Origin: Hyphomicrobiales bacterium
GTDB taxonomy: Bacteria; Pseudomonadota; Alphaproteobacteria; Rhizobiales; Rhizobiaceae
Direction of reading: 5' to 3'
NCBI GenBank assembly: GCA_900467685.1
Contig: UBQX01000007.1
Location: forward strand, 1 to 64,000
DNA: 64,000 nucleotides
Both the position numbers and the translations under genes were made by a program. This document shows, piece after piece, positions 40,665 through 50,130 of the stretch; the stretch's first letter is position 1; every line of letters starts with the position of its first letter. The notes beneath the pieces were generated by a model, which saw only the letters and a list, made by a program, of their open reading frames with translations, did not search any database and had not been told where the DNA came from.

Positions 40665-41774
40665 ATGGTTCAACGGATTCTCGTAACGGGTGGCTGCGGC
40701 TTCATCGGTCGTTATGTCGTGCAGGAACTGCTCACCGCCAATTACAATGTCCGGATCCTCGATGCCCTGATCGACCAGGTTCACGGCGATTCATCGGTCA
40801 CCATCCCCACCGGCACGGAACTCATCGAAGCCGACATCCGCGACATGGATGCAGTGAAGCAAGCGCTGCGCGGCGTCGATGGCGTGATCCATCTGGCGGC
40901 CGAGGTCGGTGTTGGGCAGTCCATGTACGAGATCGCACGCTATGTCGGCGCCAACGACCTCGGCACGGCCGTGCTTCTGGAATCGATGATCGACCTGCCC
41001 ATCAAGCGGATCGTGGTGGCATCGTCCATGAGCGTCTACGGCGAAGGGCTCTATGTGGCGGAAGACGGCCGGACCTTCGGCAACATCCGCCGCAAGCCGG
41101 AAGACGTGAACCTTGGGAACTGGGACCCGATCGGCCCGGACGGACAGACGTTGCGGCCCGCCGCCACCGACGAGGAGAAGCCCGTCGATCTCGCCTCCAT
41201 CTATGCGCTCAGCAAATATTCGCAGGAGAAGCAGGTACTGATCCACGCAGGCGCCTACGGCATTGAGGCGGTAGCCTTGCGGCTCTTCAACGTCTTCGGC
41301 GCCGGCCAGGCTCTCTCCAACCCCTATACCGGAGTTCTCGCCAACTTCGCCTCACGCCTCCTCAACAACCAGCCGCCGATGATCTTCGAAGATGGCGCGC
41401 AGCAGCGCGACTTCGTTCATGTACGCGACGTGGCGCGCGCCTTCCGGCTGGCGCTGGACAGTCCGCGCGCGAGCGGACAGGTGATCAATATCGGCAGCGG
41501 TCGCGCCTATTCGATCCGGGACGTGGCGCTTGCCGTCGCAGAGGCGATGGGCGTGCCCGACATTCACCCGCAGATCCTCTTCAAGGCGCGAGCCGGTGAT
41601 ATCCGCAATTGCTACGCGGATATCTCGAAGGCCCGCGAAGTCCTGGGCTTCGAACCGCATCACCATCTCGACCATGGACTCGAGGAATTCGCCACCTGGG
41701 TCCGCGGCAGCCTCGCCATCGATATGAGCAGCGAAATGAAGCGGCAACTGGAAATGCGGGGGCTGGTGCGATGA
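40665..41774 (+). CDS. NAD-dependent nucleotide-sugar epimerase/dehydratase
   Basis: 369-aa extended SDR. Cofactor site VTGGCGFIGRYVVQEL, Asp after beta-2 (ILDAL), catalytic region VASSMSVYGEG and Tyr-x3-Lys in IYALSKYSQEKQ, then RLFNVFGAGQALSNPY and VHVRDVARAFRLAL. It is like UDP-glucose 4-epimerase and related dehydratases. It is the first gene of the glycan cluster, overlapping the next by 4 bases (ATGA). The exact sugar is not known. Confidence 0.92.
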   Translation: MVQRILVTGGCGFIGRYVVQELLTANYNVRILDALIDQVHGDSSVTIPTGTELIEADIRDMDAVKQALRGVDGVIHLAAEVGVGQSMYEIARYVGANDLGTAVLLESMIDLPIKRIVVASSMSVYGEGLYVAEDGRTFGNIRRKPEDVNLGNWDPIGPDGQTLRPAATDEEKPVDLASIYALSKYSQEKQVLIHAGAYGIEAVALRLFNVFGAGQALSNPYTGVLANFASRLLNNQPPMIFEDGAQQRDFVHVRDVARAFRLALDSPRASGQVINIGSGRAYSIRDVALAVAEAMGVPDIHPQILFKARAGDIRNCYADISKAREVLGFEPHHHLDHGLEEFATWVRGSLAIDMSSEMKRQLEMRGLVR

Positions 41775-43807
41775 CGGGGGCTGGGCAACCACGAAACGGC
41801 TTCGGCCTGGTCGAATGGTTCCGCACCGGTGACTATGAACGGGTAGAGGCCATCATCGGGGAACTCTCCGGCTCCGGCGCATCCTTCCTGCGCACGCATC
41901 TATCGTGGGCCGAGTATCTCACGGCACAGGGCCCGCAGTGGTTCGACTGGCTGCTGCCGAAACTGTCTTCCGGCTTCGAGCTCCTGCCGTGCATCCACTA
42001 CACGCCCCCGTCAATGTCGCGAACCGGAAAAAGTTCCGGCGCGCCACGCGATCTCAAATCCTATGCCGATTTCGTCGACCATATCCTGGACCGTTATGGC
42101 AGCCATTTCACGCATCTGGAACTCTGGAACGAGCCGAACAATCTGCTGGACTGGGACTGGCGGGAGGATGGCGAATTCGCGCTCTTCTCCGAAATGGTCG
42201 GAGGGGCAGCCTATTGGGCAAAGAAGCGAGGCTTCAAGCCTGTTCTTGGCGGACCCTGCCCCTTCGACCCGTCATGGATCGACCTGATGGGCGAGCGCGG
42301 CGTGCTTGAGGTGGTCGACGCCGTCGGCTTCCATGCCTTCCCTGGAACATGGGACAGCGAGGAAGGCCCATGGGGCGGCTGGGACATGCATCTCGGCGAG
42401 ATGCGCAATATCCTCGACCGTTACAATCCAGAGGCCGAGATCTGGGTCACGGAGACAGGTTATTCGACCTGGCGTAATGACGAAATCGAGCAGGTGTCGC
42501 GCTTCTCGAAAGCGCTCCAGGTTCCGGCCGACCGGATCTATTGGTATTCCTGGCGCGACGTCCCCCCAGACATTGCAGTTCAGGAAGGGCTCTGGTTCGA
42601 TCCGCGCCACTACCATCTTGGCGCTCTCCGGCACGACGGCCAGCCCAAGCTGCTGGCCCGCCTGCTCAGCGACGGCGGCGTCTCGCGCGTGGCGGAAGTG
42701 GCAAATCTCGCCACCCCGCATCTCGCCAAGGACACCGCGCCGATTGCCATCACCGGCGGCAGCGGCTTCATTGGCTCCAATCTCGCCGAAAGCTTTCTGG
42801 CCGAAGGCCGCGATGTTCTCATCATCGACAACCTCGCTCGCAACGGTGTCGAGCGCAATCTCGAATGGCTGAAGTCACGACATGGTGACAGGGTGCATCT
42901 GGCGCTGGTCGATATCCGTGACCGGCCGAAACTCGAAGACGCGCTGAAGGATGCGGACGGCGTCTTCCACCTCGCGGCCCAGACGGCGGTCACCACCAGC
43001 CTCGTCGATCCGGTCGAAGATTTCGAAACAAATGCGCGCGGCACGCTCAACGTTCTGGAGGCCGTGCGCAAGGCGGGGCGCTCTGCGCCCGTCGTCTTCT
43101 CCAGCACCAACAAGGTCTATGGCGGGCTCGACGACATTGCGCTCATCGAAACCGCCGACCGCTACTGGCCGACCGAGGCGAGGATCAAGGACTTCGGCGT
43201 CTCCGAGGCCCGGCCTCTCGATTTCAGCACGCCCTATGGCTGCTCGAAAGGTGTCGCGGACCAATACGTGCTCGACTACGCCAAGTCCTTTGGTCTGCGC
43301 TCCGCCGTGTTGCGGATGAGTTGCATCTATGGTCCCCGCCAGCTGGGCACCGAAGATCAGGGCTGGGTCGCGCATTTCCTCATCCGGGCGCTCGCTGGTG
43401 AACCGATCATGCTCTACGGCGACGGCAAGCAGGTGCGCGATATCCTGCATGTCGATGATGCCGTTGCGGCCTATCGGACCGTCCACCGCTCGATTGCCCG
43501 CGACGATACCCGCGCCGTCGGCAAGCTCTTCAATCTCGGCGGCGGGCCGCGCAACGCTGTGAGCCTTGTTCAGCTTCTTGCCGAGATCGAAACCCTGACC
43601 GGCCGGCCTATCCCGCTCGAAACAGCGGACTGGCGCACAGGCGACCAGCGCTATTTCGTGGCCGACACCTCGAAGCTGGAAAAGCAACTCGGCTGGCGCG
43701 CCAATGTTTCGTGGCGGGCGGGCGTGCTGCATCTGGCACAGTGGCTCTCCAGCGAGCGCTTCGGAGGCCGCGGCCTTGTTCCGGCACGCCGGCGGGTTCA
43801 GGCATGA
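41771..43807 (+). CDS. Fusion of clan GH-A glycoside hydrolase-like domain and NAD-dependent epimerase
   Basis: 678-aa two-domain protein. Residues 1-310 form a GH-A TIM barrel like GH39 or related families, with acid/base Glu121 in LELWNEPNN and nucleophile Glu228 in IWVTETGYST both present. Residues 322-670 form an extended SDR sugar epimerase with TGGSGFIGSN at about 328-337, VFSSTNKVYGG and the Tyr-x3-Lys of STPYGCSKGVADQY. The frame is open back to 41609, inside the preceding gene, but the ATG at 41771 is coupled to its stop. A hydrolase or transglycosidase fused to a nucleotide-sugar enzyme is unusual. Confidence 0.88.
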   Translation: MTGAGQPRNGFGLVEWFRTGDYERVEAIIGELSGSGASFLRTHLSWAEYLTAQGPQWFDWLLPKLSSGFELLPCIHYTPPSMSRTGKSSGAPRDLKSYADFVDHILDRYGSHFTHLELWNEPNNLLDWDWREDGEFALFSEMVGGAAYWAKKRGFKPVLGGPCPFDPSWIDLMGERGVLEVVDAVGFHAFPGTWDSEEGPWGGWDMHLGEMRNILDRYNPEAEIWVTETGYSTWRNDEIEQVSRFSKALQVPADRIYWYSWRDVPPDIAVQEGLWFDPRHYHLGALRHDGQPKLLARLLSDGGVSRVAEVANLATPHLAKDTAPIAITGGSGFIGSNLAESFLAEGRDVLIIDNLARNGVERNLEWLKSRHGDRVHLALVDIRDRPKLEDALKDADGVFHLAAQTAVTTSLVDPVEDFETNARGTLNVLEAVRKAGRSAPVVFSSTNKVYGGLDDIALIETADRYWPTEARIKDFGVSEARPLDFSTPYGCSKGVADQYVLDYAKSFGLRSAVLRMSCIYGPRQLGTEDQGWVAHFLIRALAGEPIMLYGDGKQVRDILHVDDAVAAYRTVHRSIARDDTRAVGKLFNLGGGPRNAVSLVQLLAEIETLTGRPIPLETADWRTGDQRYFVADTSKLEKQLGWRANVSWRAGVLHLAQWLSSERFGGRGLVPARRRVQA

Positions 43808-44928
43808 GGCGGCGTCGGTCTGAAAAGGCGCTTGCGCCGCTCCGCGTGCTCATGACGCTCGACACTGTCGGCGGCGTCTGGCGCTTCGGCATGGATCTGG
43901 CCCGCGCGCTTCAACCGCGCAATGTCAGCTTCATTTTTGCCGTCCTCGGCCCGGCGCCGACGGAGGCGCAGAAACAGGAAGCCGAAGCGCTGGGTCAATT
44001 CGTCCACCTCCCGCTGCTCCTTGACTGGATGGCTAAGACGGAAAGCGACCTCGCCGCCATTCCCGCCAGCATCGCCGATCTCGCGCAGCGCTATGAAGCC
44101 GACCTCATCCACCTCAACCTGCCTACCCAGGCGGCCGAGATCCAGACGGACAAGCCGATTGTCGTCATGTCGCATTCCTGCGTGCCGACCTGGTTCCAGG
44201 CCGTGCGCAAGAGCGCACCGCCAGAGGGGTGGGAATGGCACGCACGGCTTAATCGGCAGGGGATCAACCGCGCCGATATCGTTCTCGCTCCCAGCCGCAG
44301 CCATGCCGAACTGATGATCGCGACCTATGGGCAGATCAGGAACCTTCGGGTCGTACACAATGCGACGGGGCCTGCCACCCATGTGGTCGACCGCTCGTCG
44401 AGAGACGGGATCGTCGCGGTCGGGCGCTGGTGGGACGACGGCAAGAACGGCGCGGTGCTGGATCAGCTTGCCGCGCTCCTGAAACGCCCGGTGACCATGA
44501 TTGGCAGTTGTTCAGGCCCCAACGGCGAGACGCTTCCCCTGCACCACGCCGAGCCTGCTGGTTCCCTCTGCCACGCGGAAACGCTCGAGCGCGTCGGCAA
44601 GGCGGAAGTCTTCGTGTCGCCCTCGCTCTACGAGCCTTTCGGCCTGGCCGCCCTTGAGGCCGCCGCACGCCGCACGCCTCTCGTTCTGGCAGACATCCCC
44701 ACCTATCGCGAGCTCTGGGATGGCGCGGCGCTTTTCGTTCCGCCCAACGATCCGGCGGCCTATGCCGAAGCCATCGACAAGCTCGTCAACGAACGCCAGT
44801 TGCGGGAGATCCTCTCGCAGCTCGCGAGCAATCGCGCCACGCGCTTCAGTCCCGTCCGCCAGGCGACGGCGATGCGCGCGGTCTACGACACGCTGGCCCT
44901 GCCGGCCATGAACATGCATGCGGGGTAA
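43804..44928 (+). CDS. Glycosyltransferase, GT4-like
   Basis: 374-aa GT-B fold transferase. The N-terminal VLMTLDTVGGVWRFGMDLARA shows the acceptor-side loop and the C-terminal domain has VFVSPSLYEPFGLAALEAAA with the EPFG(x)xxxE donor-phosphate motif, then PLVLADIPTYRELWDGAALF. The start at 43804 overlaps the fusion gene (ATGA). It transfers a sugar from an activated nucleotide donor; acceptor unknown. Confidence 0.9.
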   Translation: MRRRRSEKALAPLRVLMTLDTVGGVWRFGMDLARALQPRNVSFIFAVLGPAPTEAQKQEAEALGQFVHLPLLLDWMAKTESDLAAIPASIADLAQRYEADLIHLNLPTQAAEIQTDKPIVVMSHSCVPTWFQAVRKSAPPEGWEWHARLNRQGINRADIVLAPSRSHAELMIATYGQIRNLRVVHNATGPATHVVDRSSRDGIVAVGRWWDDGKNGAVLDQLAALLKRPVTMIGSCSGPNGETLPLHHAEPAGSLCHAETLERVGKAEVFVSPSLYEPFGLAALEAAARRTPLVLADIPTYRELWDGAALFVPPNDPAAYAEAIDKLVNERQLREILSQLASNRATRFSPVRQATAMRAVYDTLALPAMNMHAG

Positions 44929-44931
44929 TCG

Positions 44932-46062
44932 ATGCGTTTCCTGTTCTATACCCACTCCCTCATTTCCGACTGGAACCACGGCAATGCGCATTTCCTGCGC
45001 GGCGTCATGCGCGATCTCATACGTCGCGGCCATGAAGCCGTGGCTCTTGAGCCTGCGGACTCGTGGAGCCGCCTGAACCTATTCCGCGAACAGGGTGCGA
45101 CGGCGTTGGAAACGTTCAAGGAAGCCTTTCCGGAATTGCGCTCGATCGCCTACGGGCCGGATTTCCCACATGAGGAGCGGCTGCACCAGGCCGAAGTCGT
45201 CATTGTCCATGAATGGACCGATCCCGCGCTCGTCGCCCGTATTGGCCAGGCGCGAGCCGAGGGAGGACGCTTCACGCTCCTTTTCCACGACACGCATCAT
45301 CGCGCCGTCTCCGCACGCGAAGACATCGCCGCCTTTGATCTCGAAAACTACGACGGCATTCTCGTCTTCGGGGAGACTCTGAAAGAGCGCTATCTGCAGG
45401 CAGGCTGGGGCCGGCGCGTCTTTACCTGGCATGAAGCGGCCGACACCAGCCTCTTCCATCCCATGCCGGAAATCGAAAAGACAAGCGACCTCATCTGGGT
45501 CGGCAACTGGGGCGACGACGAGCGCTCCGCCGAAATCCGCCAGTTCCTGATCGAGCCCGCCCGAAAGCTTCGGCTGACGACCACGGTGCGCGGCGTGCGT
45601 TATCCGAACGACGCGCTGAAGGCGCTGGAAGAAGCCGGCATCGGCTATGGCGGCTGGCTTGCCAACACCAAGGTTCCTGCAGCTTTCGCCCGTCGGCGCG
45701 TGACGGTGCATATTCCGCGCCGACCCTATGTCGAGGCGCTGCCCGGCATTCCGACTATCCGCGTCTTCGAAGCACTCGCCTGTGGCATCCCGCTCATTTC
45801 CGCCCCCTGGCAGGACAGCGAGAACCTCTTCCGCACGGGGCAAGACTATCTGACCGCCGAAGACGGCGACGCCATGTGCCGCCAATTGAAGGCGGTGCTT
45901 GAAGACCGCGACATGGCGGAGGCGATGGCGCAGTCGGGTCTGGAGACGATCCTTGCGCGCCACACCTGCAGCCACCGTGTCGATGAACTGCTGGGGATCC
46001 TCGACGGACTGGAACCCGGCGCAGACCGGACAGAACAAGAGACTGCGGAGGCGGCGGAATGA
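44932..46062 (+). CDS. CgeB-like glycosyltransferase family protein (1 of 3)
   Basis: 376-aa protein of the CgeB/DUF3880-type GT-B group. N-terminal FLFYTHSLISDWNHGNAHFL, RGVMRDLIRRGHEAVALEP; C-terminal donor-binding IPTIRVFEALACGIPLISAP. It resembles the two following proteins in layout (NGxAxxxRG near the start, RxFEAxAcGxPlI near the end), so the three are a tandem family. Three bases separate it from the upstream transferase gene; it overlaps the next one. Confidence 0.88.
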   Translation: MRFLFYTHSLISDWNHGNAHFLRGVMRDLIRRGHEAVALEPADSWSRLNLFREQGATALETFKEAFPELRSIAYGPDFPHEERLHQAEVVIVHEWTDPALVARIGQARAEGGRFTLLFHDTHHRAVSAREDIAAFDLENYDGILVFGETLKERYLQAGWGRRVFTWHEAADTSLFHPMPEIEKTSDLIWVGNWGDDERSAEIRQFLIEPARKLRLTTTVRGVRYPNDALKALEEAGIGYGGWLANTKVPAAFARRRVTVHIPRRPYVEALPGIPTIRVFEALACGIPLISAPWQDSENLFRTGQDYLTAEDGDAMCRQLKAVLEDRDMAEAMAQSGLETILARHTCSHRVDELLGILDGLEPGADRTEQETAEAAE

Positions 46063-47144
46063 AGATTGCGTTCTATGGTTCGAGTATCGTGTCAGCCTAC
46101 TGGAATGGTGCCGCCACCTACTATCGGGGCCTTTTGCGAGCGCTGGCGCGCCGCGGCTACGACATCACCTTCTTCGAGCCTGACATCTACGATCGGCAGA
46201 AGCATCGCGATATCGGCTCGCCCGACTGGTGCACGGTCGTGGTCTATGAAGGCAGCCTGCCAGCGCTGAAGCATGTCACGACGCTCGCCGCGCAGGCTGA
46301 TATCGTCGTCAAGGCGAGCGGCGTCGGCTTTGAGGACGATCTCCTTCTGACGGAGGTCATGGCCGCGGCCCGTCCGGATGCGCTCAAGATATTTTGGGAC
46401 GTCGACGCCCCGGCAACACTGGCCGAAATCTCCAAGGTTCCCGACCACCCCCTGCGCCGGAACCTGCCCGATCTGGACCTTGTCCTGACCTATGGCGGGG
46501 GCGATCCGGTCGCCAATGCCTATCGCGCGCTCGGCGCCCGCGACTGCATCCCCGTCTACAATGCGCTCGATCCCGACACGCATTTTCCGACGGCCCCGGA
46601 TGCACGCTTCGAAGCCGATCTCGGTTTTCTCGGCAACCGGCTGCCGGATCGCGAAGCGCGTGTGGAGCGGTTCTTTCTGGATCCGGCGAGCCGCATGCCG
46701 GACAAGACGTTCCTCCTCGGCGGCTCCGGCTGGGACGACAAGCAGAAACCCGACAACATCCGCTATGCGAGCCATGTGCCGACGAAAAACCACAACGCCT
46801 TCAACGTCACCCCAACCGCCGTCCTCAATATCTCGCGCGAGGACATGGCGCGCACCGGTTTTTCGCCCGCGACCCGCGTGTTCGAGGCCGCAGGTGCCGG
46901 CGCCTGCATCATCACCGATGCGTGGGAAGGCATCGAGCTGTTCCTGAAGCCCGGCGAGGAGATCCTTGTCGCCCGGGACGGACAGGACGTTGTGGACATC
47001 GTGTCAGCGCTGGACCGGCCCGCTGCACGCGCCATCGGCGACCGCGCCCTGACCCGCGTGCTCGCCGAACACACCTATGATCACCGCGCGATCATCGTCG
47101 ACCAGATCTTTCGGCGGCATCTGAGAACGGGACGCGCCGCATGA
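46059..47144 (+). CDS. CgeB-like glycosyltransferase family protein (2 of 3)
   Basis: 361-aa CgeB-like protein. The start is IAFYGSSIVSAYWNGAATYY, RGLLRALARRGYDITFFEPD; the middle has LDLVLTYGGGDPV and YNALDPDTHFP; the C-terminus has RTGFSPATRVFEAAGAGACI. CgeB proteins were named from Bacillus spore maturation, but homologues in proteobacteria sit in glycan clusters and have a GT-B fold. Overlaps both neighbours by 4 bases. Confidence 0.88.
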   Translation: MKIAFYGSSIVSAYWNGAATYYRGLLRALARRGYDITFFEPDIYDRQKHRDIGSPDWCTVVVYEGSLPALKHVTTLAAQADIVVKASGVGFEDDLLLTEVMAAARPDALKIFWDVDAPATLAEISKVPDHPLRRNLPDLDLVLTYGGGDPVANAYRALGARDCIPVYNALDPDTHFPTAPDARFEADLGFLGNRLPDREARVERFFLDPASRMPDKTFLLGGSGWDDKQKPDNIRYASHVPTKNHNAFNVTPTAVLNISREDMARTGFSPATRVFEAAGAGACIITDAWEGIELFLKPGEEILVARDGQDVVDIVSALDRPAARAIGDRALTRVLAEHTYDHRAIIVDQIFRRHLRTGRAA

Positions 47145-48271
47145 CCCAACCGTTCAAGATCGTCATTCTCGGGCTCTCGCTGTCCTCATCGTGGGGCAAC
47201 GGCCACGCCACGACATTCCGCGCGCTGATCAAGGGCCTCAAGGCGCTCGGCCAAGACGTCCTCTTCCTGGAGCGCGACGTGCCCTGGTATGCCGCCCATC
47301 GCGACATGGCACACCCGGATTTCTGCAAGCTCGCCTATTACACCGATATCGATGGCTTGATCCGCGAGTACGGTGACTGCATTCGCGGCGCGGATGCCGT
47401 GATCGTCGGCTCCTACGTTCCCGAAGGCGTTGCGATTATTGACGCGATTTCGGCGTTGCAGCCACGCTGCCTTGCCTTCTACGATATCGACACCCCGGTG
47501 ACGCTGAGCCGCCTGGCGCGCAATGACGAGGAATATCTGGCGGCTGAGCAGATCCGGCTCTTCGACATCTATTTCTCCTTTTCCGGCGGTCCAGTCCTCC
47601 ACCATATCGAGAAGACCTATGGTGCACGACGCGCCGAGGCGCTTTATTGTTCGGTCGACAGCGATCTTTACCGCAATACCGAAGAGCCCCTTTCCTGGGA
47701 CCTTGGCTATCTCGGCACCTACAGCCCGGACCGCCAGCCAACGCTCGAACGATTGCTGATCGAACCGGCAAAGCGGCTGCGGCACAAGCGCTTCGTCGTC
47801 GCGGGGCCTCAATATCCCGATGAGATCGACTGGCCTGCGAATGTCGAGCGGATCGAGCACCTGCCCCCTTCGGAACATGCGTCCTTCTACAGCCGCCAGC
47901 GTTTCACGCTCAATGTCACGCGCGCAGACATGATTGCCGCCGGATGGTCGCCGAGCGTCCGTCTCTTCGAGGCGGCGGCCTGCGGCGTGCCGATCATCAG
48001 CGACCGGTGGCGCGGGCTCGACGAGCTGTTCCCCGATGGCGAGGCGATCGTGATTGCCGACGAAACGGCAGATGTCGTCGCAGCTCTCACCGACATGACG
48101 GACGCTCGCCGGCAGATCATTGCGGCGCAGGCGCGCCGGCGTGTCCTGACCGGCCATACCGGCATGGCACGTGCTGGAGAAATGGTTCGTATGATCGAAA
48201 ATCACTCCAGACTGACCGGTGCGATGGCGGAAATTCACAATCGCGCCAGAGCATTTGCCGGGAAGGCCTGA
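47141..48271 (+). CDS. CgeB-like glycosyltransferase family protein (3 of 3)
   Basis: 376-aa CgeB-like protein. Start FKIVILGLSLSSSWGNGHAT, HRDMAHPDFCKLAYY; the sugar-binding region is GWSPSVRLFEAAACGVPIIS, DRWRGLDELFPDGEAIVI. Compared with copy 2 it has an insertion after VPWYAAHRDM and shares the DLGYLGTYSPDRQ segment. It ends 59 bases before the last epimerase gene. Three adjacent paralogues suggest stepwise addition of similar residues. Confidence 0.88.
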   Translation: MTQPFKIVILGLSLSSSWGNGHATTFRALIKGLKALGQDVLFLERDVPWYAAHRDMAHPDFCKLAYYTDIDGLIREYGDCIRGADAVIVGSYVPEGVAIIDAISALQPRCLAFYDIDTPVTLSRLARNDEEYLAAEQIRLFDIYFSFSGGPVLHHIEKTYGARRAEALYCSVDSDLYRNTEEPLSWDLGYLGTYSPDRQPTLERLLIEPAKRLRHKRFVVAGPQYPDEIDWPANVERIEHLPPSEHASFYSRQRFTLNVTRADMIAAGWSPSVRLFEAAACGVPIISDRWRGLDELFPDGEAIVIADETADVVAALTDMTDARRQIIAAQARRRVLTGHTGMARAGEMVRMIENHSRLTGAMAEIHNRARAFAGKA

Positions 48272-48329
48272 CACGTTTTCATCGCGCAGACTTCCACCAC
48301 CGACCATAGAGCCTGAAGAGGAGAAGACC

Positions 48330-49376
48330 ATGCAGGAACGACGTTTGACGACGGGCGCAAAACGCATTCTCGTTGCCGGAGGCGCAGGCTTCATCGGCTC
48401 GAATCTGTGCGAGCATCTTCTGGCGCTGGGCCACAATGTAACCTGCGTCGACAATCTGCTGACCGGCCGCCGGGAAAATCTTCGCGCCCATGTCGGCAAT
48501 TCCCGTTTCCGGTTCATCGATGCGGATATCTGCGATCCACTGAACATCGAAGGACCGATCGACGAAGTCTATAACCTGGCCTGTGCGGCCTCCCCACCGA
48601 GCTATCAGGCGGACCCGGTCCACACGATGATGACCTGCGTGCAGGGAACCCTCAATCTCCTGCAGCTGGCCGAACGCCACGTCGCCCGGTTCCTGCAGGC
48701 CTCGACCAGCGAAATCTACGGCGACCCGGAAGAACATCCGCAGCGCGAGGATTATGTCGGCCACGTCAACTGTACCGGACCCCGCGCCTGCTACGACGAG
48801 GGCAAGCGGGCGGCGGAGACGCTTTGCTACGACATGCTGCGCTCCGGCCGCGTCGATGTACGCGTCGCGCGCATCTTCAATACCTACGGTCCACGCATGC
48901 GCCCCGACGACGGGCGCATCGTCTCCAACCTCATCGTGCAGACGCTGAAAGGCGAGGCGTTGACGATCTATGGCTCCGGCGAACAGACGCGCGCCTTCTG
49001 CTATGTTACGGATCTGGTGCGTGGGCTGGTGGAGTTGATGACGGTTGCGGAAACGCCGGACGGGCCCATCAATCTCGGCAATCCGGGCGAGTTCACGGTC
49101 AACCGGCTGGCAAGCCTGATCCTGAGCCAGCTTGGCGTCTCACGGCCGGTCCGACACTTCCCACTGCCCGTGGACGATCCCCGCCGCCGCCGGCCGGATA
49201 TCGACAGGGCGCAGGAATTGCTGGCCTGGACACCCGTCGTGCCGCTGGAAGACGGATTGAAGCCGACGATCCAGTGGTTCCGGCAAACGCTGGCAGCAGG
49301 GGCAAGCCTGGAACGCGCCAGTCCGCCGCAATTCGTCGTGGCAGCCGCAAGGATTGCCGCTCAAGGTGCGACCTGA
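48330..49376 (+). CDS. UDP-glucuronate decarboxylase-like NAD-dependent sugar enzyme
   Basis: 348-aa extended SDR with ILVAGGAGFIGSNLCEHLL, LACAASPPSYQADPVHTM, FLQASTSEIYGDPEEHPQ and ACYDEGKRAAETLCYDML. These are hallmark motifs of UDP-xylose synthase (UXS), which makes UDP-xylose from UDP-glucuronate with tightly bound NAD. The start MQERRLTT at 48330 follows GAAGAGGAGAAG. If right, the cluster's glycan contains xylose or a xylose-derived sugar. A GDP- or dTDP-sugar dehydratase remains possible. Confidence 0.9.
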   Translation: MQERRLTTGAKRILVAGGAGFIGSNLCEHLLALGHNVTCVDNLLTGRRENLRAHVGNSRFRFIDADICDPLNIEGPIDEVYNLACAASPPSYQADPVHTMMTCVQGTLNLLQLAERHVARFLQASTSEIYGDPEEHPQREDYVGHVNCTGPRACYDEGKRAAETLCYDMLRSGRVDVRVARIFNTYGPRMRPDDGRIVSNLIVQTLKGEALTIYGSGEQTRAFCYVTDLVRGLVELMTVAETPDGPINLGNPGEFTVNRLASLILSQLGVSRPVRHFPLPVDDPRRRRPDIDRAQELLAWTPVVPLEDGLKPTIQWFRQTLAAGASLERASPPQFVVAAARIAAQGAT

Positions 49377-49378
49377 GC

Positions 49379-50125
49379 ATGTTCTCCGCGATGAAAGACG
49401 CCGCGCTGAAGAAACAGCTCGAAGAGTTCGGGCCCTGGTTCCAGAACCTGAGAATTGGTGGCCTGCAGACGGCCGAGGACCATTTTCTGGGCGACTATCC
49501 TGCGTTCAAGTGGGCGGGTTTCAAGCACGTGGTACCCGAAGACCTGCAGGGAAAATCCGTGCTGGATATCGGCTGCAACGCTGGCTTCTACACCATGGAA
49601 ATGAAGCGCCGGAATGCCGGCCGTGTCGTCGGCATCGACAGCGACCCACACCACCTTGCGCAGGCCCGGTTTGCCGCCGGGCATGCCGGGCTCGACATCG
49701 AGTTCATCCAGATGTCGGTCTATGAGGTCGTCCAACTGCGCGAGCGCTTTGACCTCGTGATCTTCATGGGCGTGCTCTATCATCTGCGCCATCCGCTCCT
49801 GGCGCTGGATCTGCTCCATGAACATGTCGTGGGGGACCAAATGCTCTTCCAATGCCTCCAGCGTGGCGAAGAGCGCGCGCCTGAACTTGCGCACGACTAC
49901 GATTTTTCCGAATGGGCCATTTTTGAGCGGCCGGATTTTCCAAGCCTGTACTTCATCGAGAAGGCCTATGCGGGAGACCCGACAAACTGGTTTTTTCCCA
50001 ACAAGGCAGCGGCAGAGGCGATGCTGAGAAGCGCCGGCTTCGTCATAGAAAGCAATCCCGAACGTGAAGTCTACCTTTGCCGGCGCGGTGAGCGCCCCTG
50101 CGGGGTAGACCCTCCACCGTGCTGA
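49379..50125 (+). CDS. SAM-dependent methyltransferase (TIGR04290-like)
   Basis: 248-aa methyltransferase. Motif I is VLDIGCNAGFYTMEMKRR, followed by GIDSDPHHLAQARFAAGHAG and FMGVLYHLRHPLLALDLL. The opening LEEFGPWFQNLRIGGLQTA and the overall form resemble CmoB-like enzymes and, from memory, the TIGR04290 family found regularly next to such epimerase/CgeB clusters. It would methylate a sugar hydroxyl or a cluster product. Last gene of the glycan cluster; no strong terminator follows. Confidence 0.88.
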   Translation: MFSAMKDAALKKQLEEFGPWFQNLRIGGLQTAEDHFLGDYPAFKWAGFKHVVPEDLQGKSVLDIGCNAGFYTMEMKRRNAGRVVGIDSDPHHLAQARFAAGHAGLDIEFIQMSVYEVVQLRERFDLVIFMGVLYHLRHPLLALDLLHEHVVGDQMLFQCLQRGEERAPELAHDYDFSEWAIFERPDFPSLYFIEKAYAGDPTNWFFPNKAAAEAMLRSAGFVIESNPEREVYLCRRGERPCGVDPPPC

Positions 50126-50130
50126 CGGAG

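Noticed and set aside
41609-41770. N-terminal extension of the hydrolase-epimerase fusion
   Set aside because: Lies inside the preceding epimerase gene; the ATG at 41771 overlaps that gene's stop in the usual coupled way.
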